A stretch of DNA of 64,000 nt from assembly GCF_039839375.1 (NCBI RefSeq), contig NZ_JBDOQU010000002.1:62001-126000 (forward strand), written 5' to 3'. The notes under the pieces are model-generated. The model searched no databases. It had not been told where the DNA came from and saw nothing but the letters and a program-made list of their open reading frames with translations. Shown in pieces: positions 15,806 to 24,665 of this stretch; positions within the stretch are counted from its first letter, which is position 1, and each line of letters begins with the position of its first letter. The DNA comes from JBDOQU01 sp039839375 (GTDB lineage: Bacteria > Pseudomonadota > Alphaproteobacteria > DSM-16000 > Inquilinaceae). A program made the translations under genes and the position numbers.

Positions 15806-16447
15806 TCACATCGCCGGCTCCGGCAGGGTGAGCGCACTGGCGTGGTCGATGAAGGCCGCCGCCTTGCGCGCCAGATCCTCCAGGTCGCAACCGGGCGCGT
15901 AGAGCGCCGAGCCGATGCCGAAAAGGCTGGCCCCCGCAGCGACATAGGGGCCCATCGAGTCCGGCGTGATGCCGCCGACGGGCGCCATCGCGGTGCCGGG
16001 CGGCAGGACGGCGCGCAGCGCCTTGACGGCGGCCGGCGTGATGACCTCCGCCGGGAACAGCTTCAGGATGTCCGCGCCGGCGGCGAGCGCGGAGAAGGCC
16101 TCCGTCGGCGTGGCGACGCCGGGCACGGAGAGAAGGCCCTCCACCTTGGTCGCGGCCACCACGGAGGGATCGAAATTGGGCGCGAGGATCAGCCGCCCGC
16201 CCCGTTCGGCGACCGGACGGACATCCTCCGGCGCGACCACGGTGCCCGCGCCGACCATCACGCGGTCGCCATAGGCGCGGGCGATCCGCTCGATACTCTG
16301 GAATGGCCGGGGGGAATTGAGCGGCACCTCGATAATCCGGAAGCCCGCCTCGTAGAGCACGGCGGCGACATCCAGCGCCGCTTCCGGCGTGACGCCGCGC
16401 AGGATCGCGATCAGGGCGGGGTGAGGGCCGGTCTGGTCTGGCAGCAT
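15806..16447 (-). CDS. dgoA: 2-dehydro-3-deoxy-6-phosphogalactonate aldolase
   Basis: A 213-residue class I aldolase of the KDPG/KDPGal family. It splits 2-dehydro-3-deoxy-6-phosphogalactonate into pyruvate and glyceraldehyde 3-phosphate. Landmarks are AILRG (14-18), the catalytic Glu40 in EVPLNSP, GAGTV (66-70), the Schiff-base Lys129 in ILKLFPA and the phosphate loop PVGGI. Length is normal for the family. It is the final gene of the sugar-acid operon, four bases after the kinase gene that supplies its substrate, which favours the galactonate-type assignment over KDPG aldolase. Closely related aldolases accept both epimers, so substrate stereochemistry rests partly on the neighbouring kinase. 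Confidence 0.9.
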   Translation of the reverse strand: MLPDQTGPHPALIAILRGVTPEAALDVAAVLYEAGFRIIEVPLNSPRPFQSIERIARAYGDRVMVGAGTVVAPEDVRPVAERGGRLILAPNFDPSVVAATKVEGLLSVPGVATPTEAFSALAAGADILKLFPAEVITPAAVKALRAVLPPGTAMAPVGGITPDSMGPYVAAGASLFGIGSALYAPGCDLEDLARKAAAFIDHASALTLPEPAM

Positions 16448-16451
16448 GGGG

Positions 16452-17417
16452 TCAGTCTCCGGCGGAAAGCGCCATCAAGGCAAGGGCTCCGGCGAGCGCG
16501 GCGTCGGCCGGGCCGGAGCGCACGGTGAGGCCGAAAGCTTCGCCGGCCCGCCGGTAGATCTCCACCATATCCTCGTCGCCGACGATCGCGACCGCGTCGC
16601 CTTGCGTGAACCAGCCGGCCTGCCGCGCCTCCGCGAACTCCCACCCGACCACGAGGCCCGACAGGTAGCCACTCATCGCCGCCGGGGCCAGCGCGCCGGA
16701 GAGCCAACCGGTGCGGAGGCCGAAAAGCCGGGCCAGCAGCCCACCGGCCCTCGCCTCCTCATCCCGCGCGGCGGCGAGGCCCCGGTCGAAGGAGGCGGGG
16801 TCGAAGGACGGCCGGTCGTTGCCTCCACCCGGCTCGCGCTCGGCGGCGGTCCCGGCGATGAAGGAATGGCGGGAGAGGAGGCCGAACATCTCCCCCGTCA
16901 CGAAGGTCTGGAAACGCTGGATGCGGCCGCCCCCGACGCGGCTCCATTTCGAATGGGTCCCCGGCAGGATGATGGTGGCGTCCGCCTCAAGGCCGAAGCC
17001 GACGAGCTGGGTTTCCTCCCCCCGCATCACGTCGGGGAAAGGGATCGCGGTCGGGTCGGTGAGGCCGGGGATGAAGGTGACCGCCTCCCCGCTGCCGAGA
17101 TCGATCCGCCGGCATCCGGCGGCGATGTCGTCCGCCGTCGCGGGCGTCGGGACGTAGGGCGTCTCGACCCAGCCGTTGCGGCTGCCGATCATGCCGGCGG
17201 CGACGATGGGCAGCACGCCATGGGAGGCCCGCCAGGAAGCCAGCGCCTCCTCCAGCACGCCCGCGAAGCCGCCTTCGGAGACGGATGCGATGCCGTTGCC
17301 GTTCTCCTGCCGGGCCAGCACCTCGCCGTCCTCGCCGACCAGGATCGCGCGGAAGCTGCTGGTGCCCCAGTCGAGGACGACCCGGTGGCCCGGCGCGGCC
17401 TTCCCCGACGCGGTCAT
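16452..17417 (-). CDS. dgoK: 2-dehydro-3-deoxygalactonokinase
   Basis: A 321-residue kinase of the DgoK family. It phosphorylates 2-dehydro-3-deoxy-galactonate on O6 with ATP. The N-terminal phosphate-binding strand VVLDWGTSSFRAIL is typical, as are GMIGSRNGW, VMRGEETQL, LPGTHSKWS and FVTGEMFGLL. ATG 17417 starts the conserved domain; the longer open frame upstream lies antisense-shifted inside the dehydratase gene and is read-through. The gene lies 31 bases after the dehydratase and four bases before the aldolase gene, so kinase and aldolase should be made together and complete the lower De Ley-Doudoroff pathway. Confidence 0.93.
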   Translation of the reverse strand: MTASGKAAPGHRVVLDWGTSSFRAILVGEDGEVLARQENGNGIASVSEGGFAGVLEEALASWRASHGVLPIVAAGMIGSRNGWVETPYVPTPATADDIAAGCRRIDLGSGEAVTFIPGLTDPTAIPFPDVMRGEETQLVGFGLEADATIILPGTHSKWSRVGGGRIQRFQTFVTGEMFGLLSRHSFIAGTAAEREPGGGNDRPSFDPASFDRGLAAARDEEARAGGLLARLFGLRTGWLSGALAPAAMSGYLSGLVVGWEFAEARQAGWFTQGDAVAIVGDEDMVEIYRRAGEAFGLTVRSGPADAALAGALALMALSAGD

Positions 17418-17448
17418 TCCGTCTTCCCGATCAATGCACAGCTCTCGA

Positions 17449-19260
17449 TCAATGGTTGTCGCGCGGTATGCCCTTGGTCTGGGCGACCCGCTGGTATCCC
17501 ACGGCGGGCTCCAGCACCGCGCCCGTCTCGAACTGCGACACCAGCGCGCGCTGGATTTCCTGCCAGGGCGTCTGGTGGTCGGGATAGGGGAATCCTCCCG
17601 CCTGCTCAAGCGCCTTCCGCCGCCGCGCCAGCTCGTCGTCGGCCACCAGCATGTCGGCCGTGCCGCGGCCAAGGTCGATCCGCACCCTGTCGCCGGTCTG
17701 GAGAAGCGCCAGCCCGCCGCCCGCCGCCGCCTCGGGCGAGGCGTTGAGGATCGAGGGCGATCCGGACGTGCCGGACTGCCGCCCGTCGCCGATGCAGGCC
17801 AGATCATGGATGCCGCGCTTGATCAGGTAGTCGGGCGCGCGCATGTTGACCACTTCCGCGCCGCCGGGATAGCCGATCGGCCCCGCGCCGCGCATCACCA
17901 GCACCGAATGCTCGTCCACCGCCAGGGCCGGGTCGTCGATCCGCGCGTGATAATCCTCCGGCCCGTCGAAGACGATGGCGCGCGCCTCGAACGCGTCCGG
18001 ATCGGCCGGGTTCGACAGGTACCGCTCGCGAAATTCCGGCGAGATGACGCTGAGCTTCATGATCGCGGAGGAGAAGAGGTTGCCCTTGAGGACGCGGAAG
18101 CCGGCCCGCTCCTTGAGCGGCCGGTCGTATGGGCGGATCACGTCCTCGTCCACGATCCGGGCGTCGCGGCAGTTCTCCCCGATCGTCCGGCCGTTGACGG
18201 TCCGCGCATCCTCCGCGATCAGCCCCTGTTCCATGAGCTGGTTGACCACGGCCGGAACGCCCCCGGCGTGATAGTAATCCTCCCCCAAATACTCGCCGGC
18301 CGGCTGGAGGTTGACCAGAAGCGGGATGTCCTCGCCATGGGTCTGCCAGTCGTCGATGGAGAGGTCGACGCCGATATGACGGGCCATCGCGTTCAGATGG
18401 ATCGGCGCGTTGGTCGACCCGCCGATGGCGGAGTTTACCCGGATCGCATTCAGGAAGGCGTCGCGGGTCAATATGTCGGACGGCTTCAGATCCTCATGGA
18501 CCATCTCCACGATGCGCCGGCCGGTCAGGTACGACATCTCCTGCCGGTCGCGATAGGGGGCCGGGATGGCGGCGCTGCCGGGAAGCTGCATGCCCAGCGC
18601 CTCCGCCAGCGAGTTCATCGTCGAAGCCGTCCCCATCGTGTTGCAGAAGCCGGTGGAGGGTGCGGAAGACGCGACCAGCTTGATGAAGCCCGCATAGTCG
18701 ATCTCGCCCGCGGCCATCATCTCCCGCGCCTTCCAGACGATGGTGCCCGACCCAGTGCGCTGGCCCTTGAACCAGCCGTTCAGCATCGGGCCGACGGAAA
18801 GCGCGATCGCCGGGATGTTCACCGTCGCCGCCGCCATCAGGCAGGCCGGCGTGGTCTTGTCGCAGCCGATGGTCAGCACGACGCCGTCGATCGGATAGCC
18901 GTAGAGCAGTTCCACCAGCCCAAGATAGGCCAGGTTGCGGTCTATCAGGGCGGTCGGCCGCTTGCCCGTCTCCTGGATGGGATGGACCGGGAATTCGATG
19001 GCGATGCCGCCGGCTTCCCTGATGCCTTCCCGCACCCGCTTGGCCAGTTCCAGATGGTGGCGGTTGCAGGGGCTGAGGTCCGACCCGGTCTGGGCGATGC
19101 CGATGATCGGCCGGCCAGACTGCAACTCCTCCTGGCTCAGGCCGTAATTCAGGTACCGCTCCAGATAGAGCGCGGTCATGTCCGGGTTGCCCGGATTATC
19201 GAACCAGGCACGGGACCTGAGCCTGGGCGGGGGGGAGCCGCCCTTCCTGTCGTCATTCAT
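17449..19260 (-). CDS. IlvD/Edd family sugar-acid dehydratase
   Basis: A 603-residue Fe-S dehydratase of the IlvD/Edd family, pentonate/hexonate subtype. Cysteines that would hold the cluster are seen in SDLSPCNRHH, TIGCDKTTPACLM and STGFCNTMGT, and RVNSAIGGSTNAPIHLNA and IGDGRQSGTSGSPSI are strong family blocks. It removes water from a sugar acid to give the 2-keto-3-deoxy product. Length near 600 and the SDLSPCN motif favour arabinonate/xylonate/fuconate-type dehydratases over branched-chain amino-acid dihydroxy-acid dehydratase. It starts three bases after the TRAP large permease. The exact substrate is open: the operon already has an enolase-type dehydratase, so this one may serve a second sugar acid. 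Confidence 0.88.
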   Translation of the reverse strand: MNDDRKGGSPPPRLRSRAWFDNPGNPDMTALYLERYLNYGLSQEELQSGRPIIGIAQTGSDLSPCNRHHLELAKRVREGIREAGGIAIEFPVHPIQETGKRPTALIDRNLAYLGLVELLYGYPIDGVVLTIGCDKTTPACLMAAATVNIPAIALSVGPMLNGWFKGQRTGSGTIVWKAREMMAAGEIDYAGFIKLVASSAPSTGFCNTMGTASTMNSLAEALGMQLPGSAAIPAPYRDRQEMSYLTGRRIVEMVHEDLKPSDILTRDAFLNAIRVNSAIGGSTNAPIHLNAMARHIGVDLSIDDWQTHGEDIPLLVNLQPAGEYLGEDYYHAGGVPAVVNQLMEQGLIAEDARTVNGRTIGENCRDARIVDEDVIRPYDRPLKERAGFRVLKGNLFSSAIMKLSVISPEFRERYLSNPADPDAFEARAIVFDGPEDYHARIDDPALAVDEHSVLVMRGAGPIGYPGGAEVVNMRAPDYLIKRGIHDLACIGDGRQSGTSGSPSILNASPEAAAGGGLALLQTGDRVRIDLGRGTADMLVADDELARRRKALEQAGGFPYPDHQTPWQEIQRALVSQFETGAVLEPAVGYQRVAQTKGIPRDNH

Positions 19261-19263
19261 ATG

Positions 19264-20589
19264 TCAGCGTCCGGTGATGCCGGGGAACATGATCAGCATG
19301 GCCACGGCCAGCACCTGAAGCATGATGAAAGGTACGAACGACCTGAAGATGATGCCGAGCGTGATGTCCGGCGGGGCGACGCTCTTAAGGTAGAAGGCGG
19401 CGGGACCGAAGGGCGGGCTGAGGAACGACACCTGCATGTTCATGCAGAAGAGGACGCCGAACCAGACCGGATCATAGCCCAGGTCGATGATGATCGGCAC
19501 GAAGATCGGCAGCGTCAGCAGCGCGATCCCGACCCAGTCGAGGAAACAGCCTAGAACGAACAGGATCGCCATCATCAGCAGCAGGATGACAACGCGGTTA
19601 TCGGAAACCCCGGTGATCAGCGAGTTCACGAAATCGATCCCGCCCATCAGGTTGAAGACGCCGATCAGCGCGCTGGCGCCGATGCCGATCCAGACGATCA
19701 TGCCGACCGTCGCCAGCGTCTGCATCGCCGCGCCCTTCAGCAGCTCGAAGGTGAATTCCCGCCGGATGACCGTCGACAGGATGACGCCGCCGACGCCGAT
19801 GGCCGAGGCCTCCGTCACCGAGGCGATGCCGCCATAGATGGAGCCGAGCACGAAGGTCACGACCATCACCGGCAGGATCAGGCCGCGCAGCAGCACGATC
19901 TTCTCCTTGAGCGGGAGCGGGTCCTCGTCCGGCTTGGGCGCGGCCTTCGGGTCCAGATAGGCCCGCGCCAGCACGTAGATGACATAGAAGCCCGCCAGCA
20001 TCAGCCCCGGAAGGAAGGCCGCCGTGAACAGGTCGCCGATCGAGACGTTGGCCGCCAGCCCGTAGATGATCAGGACGATCGAGGGCGGCACCATGGTGCC
20101 CAGCGCGCCGCCGGCGCAGACGACGCCGATGGCGAGATTTCGGTCGTAGCCCAGCCTCAGCATCTGCGGCAGGGCGATCAGGCCCAGAAGCACGATCTCC
20201 CCGCCGATGATGCCGCTCATTGCCGCCAGGATGACGGCGACGAAGATGGTCTGCACCGCGACGCCCCCGCGCAGGCGGCTGGAGATCAGCTTCATCGCGT
20301 CAAACAGATCCCGCGCGATGCCCGACCGGTCGAGGATCGCCGCCATCAGCACGAACATCGGGACGGAGACAAAGACGAAGGAGGAGACGAAGCTGAACAC
20401 CCGGCTGGTGATCAGCGGCACCGCCATCGGCCCGAACCAGCCCAGCGCGAAGATCAGCGCGACCATCAGCGTCACGATCGCCAGCGGCATGCCGGTCAGC
20501 AGCAGCAGGATCAGCAGCCCGAACATCAGGATCGTGCCGTAGCCGATCCCCAGCGCCTGAAGACCGCCGAAATCGAGGAATTCCATCAT
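19264..20589 (-). CDS. TRAP transporter large permease (DctM-type)
   Basis: A 441-residue integral membrane protein with about twelve hydrophobic segments, beginning FGLLILLLLTGMPLAIVTLM and ending in PDITLGIIFRSFVPFIMLQV, the usual DctM frame. Internal blocks GALGTMVPPSIVLIIYG and FLDWVGIALLTLPIFVPII are diagnostic. It forms the sodium-coupled translocation channel of a TRAP uptake system with the small permease four bases upstream and the binding protein. Its stop is three bases before the dehydratase start. The operon indicates that a hexonate or pentonate is the imported substrate. Confidence 0.93.
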   Translation of the reverse strand: MMEFLDFGGLQALGIGYGTILMFGLLILLLLTGMPLAIVTLMVALIFALGWFGPMAVPLITSRVFSFVSSFVFVSVPMFVLMAAILDRSGIARDLFDAMKLISSRLRGGVAVQTIFVAVILAAMSGIIGGEIVLLGLIALPQMLRLGYDRNLAIGVVCAGGALGTMVPPSIVLIIYGLAANVSIGDLFTAAFLPGLMLAGFYVIYVLARAYLDPKAAPKPDEDPLPLKEKIVLLRGLILPVMVVTFVLGSIYGGIASVTEASAIGVGGVILSTVIRREFTFELLKGAAMQTLATVGMIVWIGIGASALIGVFNLMGGIDFVNSLITGVSDNRVVILLLMMAILFVLGCFLDWVGIALLTLPIFVPIIIDLGYDPVWFGVLFCMNMQVSFLSPPFGPAAFYLKSVAPPDITLGIIFRSFVPFIMLQVLAVAMLIMFPGITGR

Positions 20590-20593
20590 GTAG

Positions 20594-21202
20594 TCAGACC
20601 TTCCTCGAGGAGACGTTCCGGGCGCGCCGGATATGGTTGACGGCGAGGATGATGAACTGGACCGCCAGCACGATCATGATGATGAAGAGGAAGCCCTTCA
20701 GCAGGGCCGGGGTCGGCGGGTTCCAGGCGCTGCCGGTGCCTTCCATCCGGAATCGGCCGTCGGGCGCCCAGAAGGCGCGCTCCACCATCAGCCAGGACGC
20801 CCAGGCGAAGAAAATGGCGGCGACGGCGCTGACGAGATAGATCGCGATGTCGAATATCCGTCGCCAGCGGGGGCTGAGCGAATCATAGATCAGGACGACC
20901 CGGATATGGCTGTCGCGCGAGGCGCAATAGAGGCCGCCATAGATGAAGGCGATGCCGCAGAGGAATATGCTGCTCTCATGGACCCAGAGGGTCGGATTGT
21001 TGAACACGTAGCGGAGGAAGACCTCCAGAAGCAGGATCAGGGCCGCGACGACGATGCCGGCGGCGAAGAGATAGCCGCCGCGCTCGACCCAATCTCCCAG
21101 GATTCCCGATTCGCGCGTCGTCGTGCCGACGCCCTCGCTGGTGGCCTTGAGATCGGGATCGTCGCCGGCGGCGGAGACCGGATCTTCGTTCATGGGGCTC
21201 AT
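20594..21202 (-). CDS. TRAP transporter small permease (DctQ-type)
   Basis: A 202-residue membrane protein with four predicted helices. After a hydrophilic N-terminus, GYLFAAGIVVAALILLLEVFLRYVF starts the first (DctQ-like FLRY motif), followed by SSIFLCGIAFIYGGLY with the usual R-D-S-H-I-R-V, then DIAIYLVSAVAAIFFAW and GFLFIIMIVLAVQFII. It pairs with the large permease. ATG 21202 is chosen because AAGGAAG lies just upstream; a second ATG nine bases later is possible. It lies between the binding-protein gene and the large permease in the sugar-acid operon. The N-terminal 30-residue extension before the first helix is longer than in most DctQ proteins. Confidence 0.9.
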   Translation of the reverse strand: MSPMNEDPVSAAGDDPDLKATSEGVGTTTRESGILGDWVERGGYLFAAGIVVAALILLLEVFLRYVFNNPTLWVHESSIFLCGIAFIYGGLYCASRDSHIRVVLIYDSLSPRWRRIFDIAIYLVSAVAAIFFAWASWLMVERAFWAPDGRFRMEGTGSAWNPPTPALLKGFLFIIMIVLAVQFIILAVNHIRRARNVSSRKV

Positions 21203-21278
21203 GGGTTCTTCCTTCCTTCCGAAGCGGGGCGGAAGACGGGCATGCCGCCTTCCGCCCCGGCTCATCCCGCCGTTCCGG

Positions 21279-22298
21279 TCAGATGAGGCCTTCTTCCTCA
21301 AGATACGTCGTCAGAACGTCATAGACCTTCTGCGCGTTCTCCGACTCGGCCGCGACCTTTTCCCATTCGCCCATCGCGATCTGGCGGAACCTGGCCCGCT
21401 CCTCGTCCGACCAGTTGTGGATGGTGATTTCGCCGCCGGCCTCGGCTTCCGCCACGGCTTCGGCGTCCGCCTCGGCCAGGACGGAGACCTGATGCTGCGC
21501 GAAATCCTTCACCGTCTGCTCCAGCGTCGCCTGGAGGTCTTCCGGCAGGGAATCCCACAGCTCCTTGTTCATGGAGATTTCCACCAGCGGCAGCGAGTGG
21601 AAGCCCGGATAGACCGGGTGGGGGGCGATGTCATGCAGCCCCTGCGCCTGGTTGGTGGAGAAGACGCTGTAGTCCGCCGCCTCGATGACGCCCTTGTCGA
21701 GCGAGGTGTAGACTTCCGAGCCGGGCAAATTGACCGGGGCCGCCCCGGCCGCCGCGAAGACCTGCTGCACCAGCCCTTCCGGCGCACGCAGCTTCACCCC
21801 CTGGAGATCGTCGACCCCATCGAGCGGCACGGCGGAGACGAAGGCCTCCTGTCCCGGCGTGGTCGCGCCGATGAAGTGCAGCCCGTAGGGCTCCACCAGC
21901 TCGTTCATCAGCTCCTTGCCGCCGCCATTCTCCATGAAATCGAACATCTGCTGCGGGTTCGCCCAGGCGCCGACCGGGTTGGCGATCAGGCCAAAGGCCG
22001 GGTCCTTGCCGGCGAAATAGGAGGTGTCGGTGATGTGGCCATCCAGGATGCCGGCCGCGATGGCGTCCTGCGTCTCCTGGTGCTCCACGATCGACCCGAC
22101 GGGCAGAAGCTCGATCTCCACCTGGCCGTCCGTGGCCTCGCTGACGCTTTCGGCCCAGCCCTGCTGAAGGATGAAGTTCGGGTTGCCCGACGGGTCGCTG
22201 GACTGGAAGGTGAAGGTGTATTCCTGCGCCGAGGCGCCGGTGACGAAAGCCGAGGCGAGGATGGTCGCGCCGGTCAGTGTCTTCAGTAACTGTTTCAT
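21279..22298 (-). CDS. TRAP transporter substrate-binding protein (DctP-type)
   Basis: A 339-residue periplasmic binding protein. The signal peptide MKQLLKTLTGATILASAF is cleaved near GASAQ. The mature protein shows the DctP pattern: FAESVSEATDG-like helix, then VEIELLPVGSIV, LQGVKLRAPEGL (the conserved arginine that contacts the carboxylate) and GVIEAADYSVFSTN. It captures an organic acid in the periplasm and hands it to the permeases. ATG 22298 is preceded by AGGGAG. The gene lies 130 bases downstream of the enolase-type dehydratase and 76 bases upstream of the small permease. Context suggests a sugar acid as ligand. Confidence 0.92.
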   Translation of the reverse strand: MKQLLKTLTGATILASAFVTGASAQEYTFTFQSSDPSGNPNFILQQGWAESVSEATDGQVEIELLPVGSIVEHQETQDAIAAGILDGHITDTSYFAGKDPAFGLIANPVGAWANPQQMFDFMENGGGKELMNELVEPYGLHFIGATTPGQEAFVSAVPLDGVDDLQGVKLRAPEGLVQQVFAAAGAAPVNLPGSEVYTSLDKGVIEAADYSVFSTNQAQGLHDIAPHPVYPGFHSLPLVEISMNKELWDSLPEDLQATLEQTVKDFAQHQVSVLAEADAEAVAEAEAGGEITIHNWSDEERARFRQIAMGEWEKVAAESENAQKVYDVLTTYLEEEGLI

Positions 22299-22428
22299 GC
22301 GTTGCTCCCTGGTTGATGGTTCAAGCGGCGGGATTTCTTGTCCTTTGGCTCCCGCGGCTTCGGTGATCGCCCGGCTCATGCGGGCGAGGGTTCCACGTCC
22401 GGCAATCGGCGGCGTGGGAAGCGGTTGT

Positions 22429-23637
22429 TCATAAATCGGCCTCGCCGGTCCGCCGGTTCCGCGCGTCCGGGCGTTCCGCCAAATCCGGAAGCAGCTCCAT
22501 GCCGAGGCCGGGACCATCCGGGACGGTCACGAATCCCTTCTCCACCGATGGCAGCGCCGTCGCGACCTCCTTGTACCAGCCGGTATAGAAGGCCCGGACG
22601 CTCTCCTGCAGCATGGCGTTGGGCGCGCTCAAGGACAGATGGGTGGAGGCCGTCCAGACGACGGGCCCGGTGCAGTCATGGGGCGCGATCGGCAGATGGT
22701 GCGCTTCGGCCAGATGGGCCGCCTTCCGCGCCTGGGTGACGCCGCCGACCCAGCCGAGATCGAGCATCACCACATCCGCCGCCTTCGCGGCGATCAGGTC
22801 GCGGAAGCCCCAGACCCCGGCGATCGTCTCCGACGCGGTGACGCGGGTCCCGCAGCGTGCGCGGAACTCCCCGATGGCGTCCAGGCTGTCCATGCGGATC
22901 GGGTCCTCGATCCAGTAGGGGCGGTATTCCCGCACCCGGTCGGCCAGCATCAGCGCCGTCGGCAGGTCCCAGAGGGAATGGCACTCCAGCATCACCTCGA
23001 TCCGGTCGCCGACGGCGTTGCGGATCTTCTCGAACGGCGCCAGCCCCGCCTTCATCTGGTCGGCGGTCAGCCACATGCCGTCCGACGCCTCGGCCGCCGG
23101 ATCGAACGGCCAGATCTTCATGGCCGTGATGCCGTCTTCCAGGAGGGAATGGGCCAGATCGTCCGCCCGGTTCATGAAGGCGTCGAGGTCCTCATAGGGG
23201 CCTTGCGGTTCGCCCACACCCCAATTTTCGGAGAGCTGCCCCTTGGCGGTCCGGATATAGCGGTAGCCCGCGCAGGTATTGTAGGTGCGGATGCTGTCGC
23301 GCGTGCGGCCGCCCATGAGCTGCCACAGGGGCTGGTCCGTGCGCTTGCCCCAGAGGTCCCAGAGCGCGATGTCCAGCGCCGACAGCCCCCGCATCTCCGC
23401 CCCGGAGCCGCGGAAGCCGACATATTGCTGGAGCTTGCGGTTCAGATATTCGATCCGGCCGGCATCCTGGCCGATCAGGATCGGCGCCGCCGTCTCATGG
23501 ATGAAGGCTTCGACGGCCTGAGGCCCGAAGAAAGTCTCGCCCAGCCCCGACAGCCCGTCATCGGTATGCACCCGGACCCAGAGCAGGTTGGCGAACTCTT
23601 CCAACCGGAGAGTCTCCAGCGCGACGATCCTCGTCAC
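22429..23637 (-). CDS. Enolase-superfamily sugar-acid dehydratase (mandelate racemase group)
   Basis: A protein of about 402 residues of the mandelate racemase/muconate-lactonizing group. The capping domain includes LSGLGETFFGPQAVEAFI. The barrel shows a strand-2 lysine (TAMKIWPFDP), metal ligands in MLECHSLW, WIEDPIR and ASETIAG, and a late His in LPIAPHDCTGPV. These enzymes abstract an alpha proton from a carboxylate and usually dehydrate sugar acids. With DgoK and DgoA in the operon, a galactonate-type dehydratase is the best guess, but specificity is not readable by eye. GTG 23637 is chosen for its upstream GGGG; GTG 23655 would add six residues. It is first gene of the operon and divergent from the GntR gene. 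Confidence 0.85.
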   Translation of the reverse strand: MTRIVALETLRLEEFANLLWVRVHTDDGLSGLGETFFGPQAVEAFIHETAAPILIGQDAGRIEYLNRKLQQYVGFRGSGAEMRGLSALDIALWDLWGKRTDQPLWQLMGGRTRDSIRTYNTCAGYRYIRTAKGQLSENWGVGEPQGPYEDLDAFMNRADDLAHSLLEDGITAMKIWPFDPAAEASDGMWLTADQMKAGLAPFEKIRNAVGDRIEVMLECHSLWDLPTALMLADRVREYRPYWIEDPIRMDSLDAIGEFRARCGTRVTASETIAGVWGFRDLIAAKAADVVMLDLGWVGGVTQARKAAHLAEAHHLPIAPHDCTGPVVWTASTHLSLSAPNAMLQESVRAFYTGWYKEVATALPSVEKGFVTVPDGPGLGMELLPDLAERPDARNRRTGEADL

Positions 23638-23761
23638 CAGTTCGGCCCCAAGCACGCTTCTATCGGGAAACCCGGTCGCCGAAACGTCATCTCCGCCTCA
23701 AACCTTCTCTTCACTCCAAATCCGCTCTTCCCGCAGGCACCCAGGACCGGCTCTTATGCCC

Positions 23762-23799
23762 AACCGTCATTGCCTTCAATGATCATACAATTGACGGTT
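23762..23799. promoter_or_regulatory. Long dyad between sugar-acid operon and GntR gene, candidate operator
   Basis: AACCGTCA at 23762-23769 and TGACGGTT at 23792-23799 form a perfect 8-bp inverted repeat with a 22-base spacer. Inside it lies a weaker dyad, TCAAT (23776-23780) and ATTGA (23790-23794), around TGATCA. The site sits in the promoter gap shared by the dehydratase-led operon and the GntR/FCD gene. Control by that regulator is inference from position. Confidence 0.5.
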
Positions 23800-23850
23800 C
23801 AGGCGCAAGTGGTTTGGTGAAGGGTGTAATTGGGAGGGGAGACGAGAGGG

Positions 23851-24570
23851 ATGGAGAGACCTCGGCGTAATGCGGCGGAGGGGATCGTTCGCGATCTGGG
23901 GCTGAAGATCCTGTCGGGCGACATCCCGCCGGGGGAGCAGCTGGCCACGGAGCAGGCGCTGTGCGAGCGCTACGCGATGAGCCGGACGGTCATCCGGGAG
24001 GCGCTGCAGGCCCTGGCCGCCAAGGGGCTGACGGCGTCGCGCCCGCGCACCGGCGTCATCGTGCTGGCGCCCAAGCGGTGGAACTTCCTGGACGCCGACA
24101 TCATCGCCTGGACCGAGATGCTGGGCGAGCGATGCCGGTTCTTCAACGAGGTGATGGAGTCCCGCGCGATCCTGGAGCCCCAGATCGCCAGACTGGCCGC
24201 GCGGCGCGCCGATCCCGCCGATCTGGAGGCGATCGAGGCGGCGCTCGTCCGGATGGAGGAAGCCGCCGCAAGGGCGGATATCCAGGACTACAACGCCGCC
24301 GATCTGGACTTCCACATGGCGATGCTGGAGGCGGCACGGAACGTCGTGCTGCTGCGGATCGGCGATCTGATCCGCGCCGCCCTGCGGACCAGCTTCCGCC
24401 TGGGCACCGAGGGCCGGGAGATATCCCGGGAGAGCGTCCGGCTCCACCGGTCCCTGTTCGACGCGATCCGCGACGGCGACGGCGACGCGGCCGCCGGCCA
24501 TCTGGAGCGCGTCGCCGGCATCCTGGTCGAACGGCTGAACGAGCGCGCCCCGCGTACCGTGGAACGGTGA
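23851..24570 (+). CDS. GntR/FadR-family (FCD) transcriptional regulator
   Basis: A 239-residue regulator. Residues 1-75 are a GntR winged helix (GDIPPGEQLATEQALCERY, then MSRTVIREALQALAAKGL). Residues about 95-225 are an FCD ligand domain with the metal-binding pattern D-x3-H in DLDFHMAML and later histidines in RLHRSLFDAI and AAGHLERV. FCD regulators of this type repress sugar-acid catabolic operons and release DNA on binding the acid or its keto-deoxy product, as DgoR does. It is divergent from the dehydratase-TRAP-dgoKA operon, its obvious target. ATG 23851 is chosen; a TTG at 23830 would add seven residues. Confidence 0.92.
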   Translation: MERPRRNAAEGIVRDLGLKILSGDIPPGEQLATEQALCERYAMSRTVIREALQALAAKGLTASRPRTGVIVLAPKRWNFLDADIIAWTEMLGERCRFFNEVMESRAILEPQIARLAARRADPADLEAIEAALVRMEEAAARADIQDYNAADLDFHMAMLEAARNVVLLRIGDLIRAALRTSFRLGTEGREISRESVRLHRSLFDAIRDGDGDAAAGHLERVAGILVERLNERAPRTVER

Positions 24571-24665
24571 CGCACGGAACGCTGACGCGGTAGGCGCATC
24601 CGGCGCGACGTTATCGGCGTAGAATGATCGCGCCCTTCGCCGATCCCGTTCAGGAGGCACCGCCC

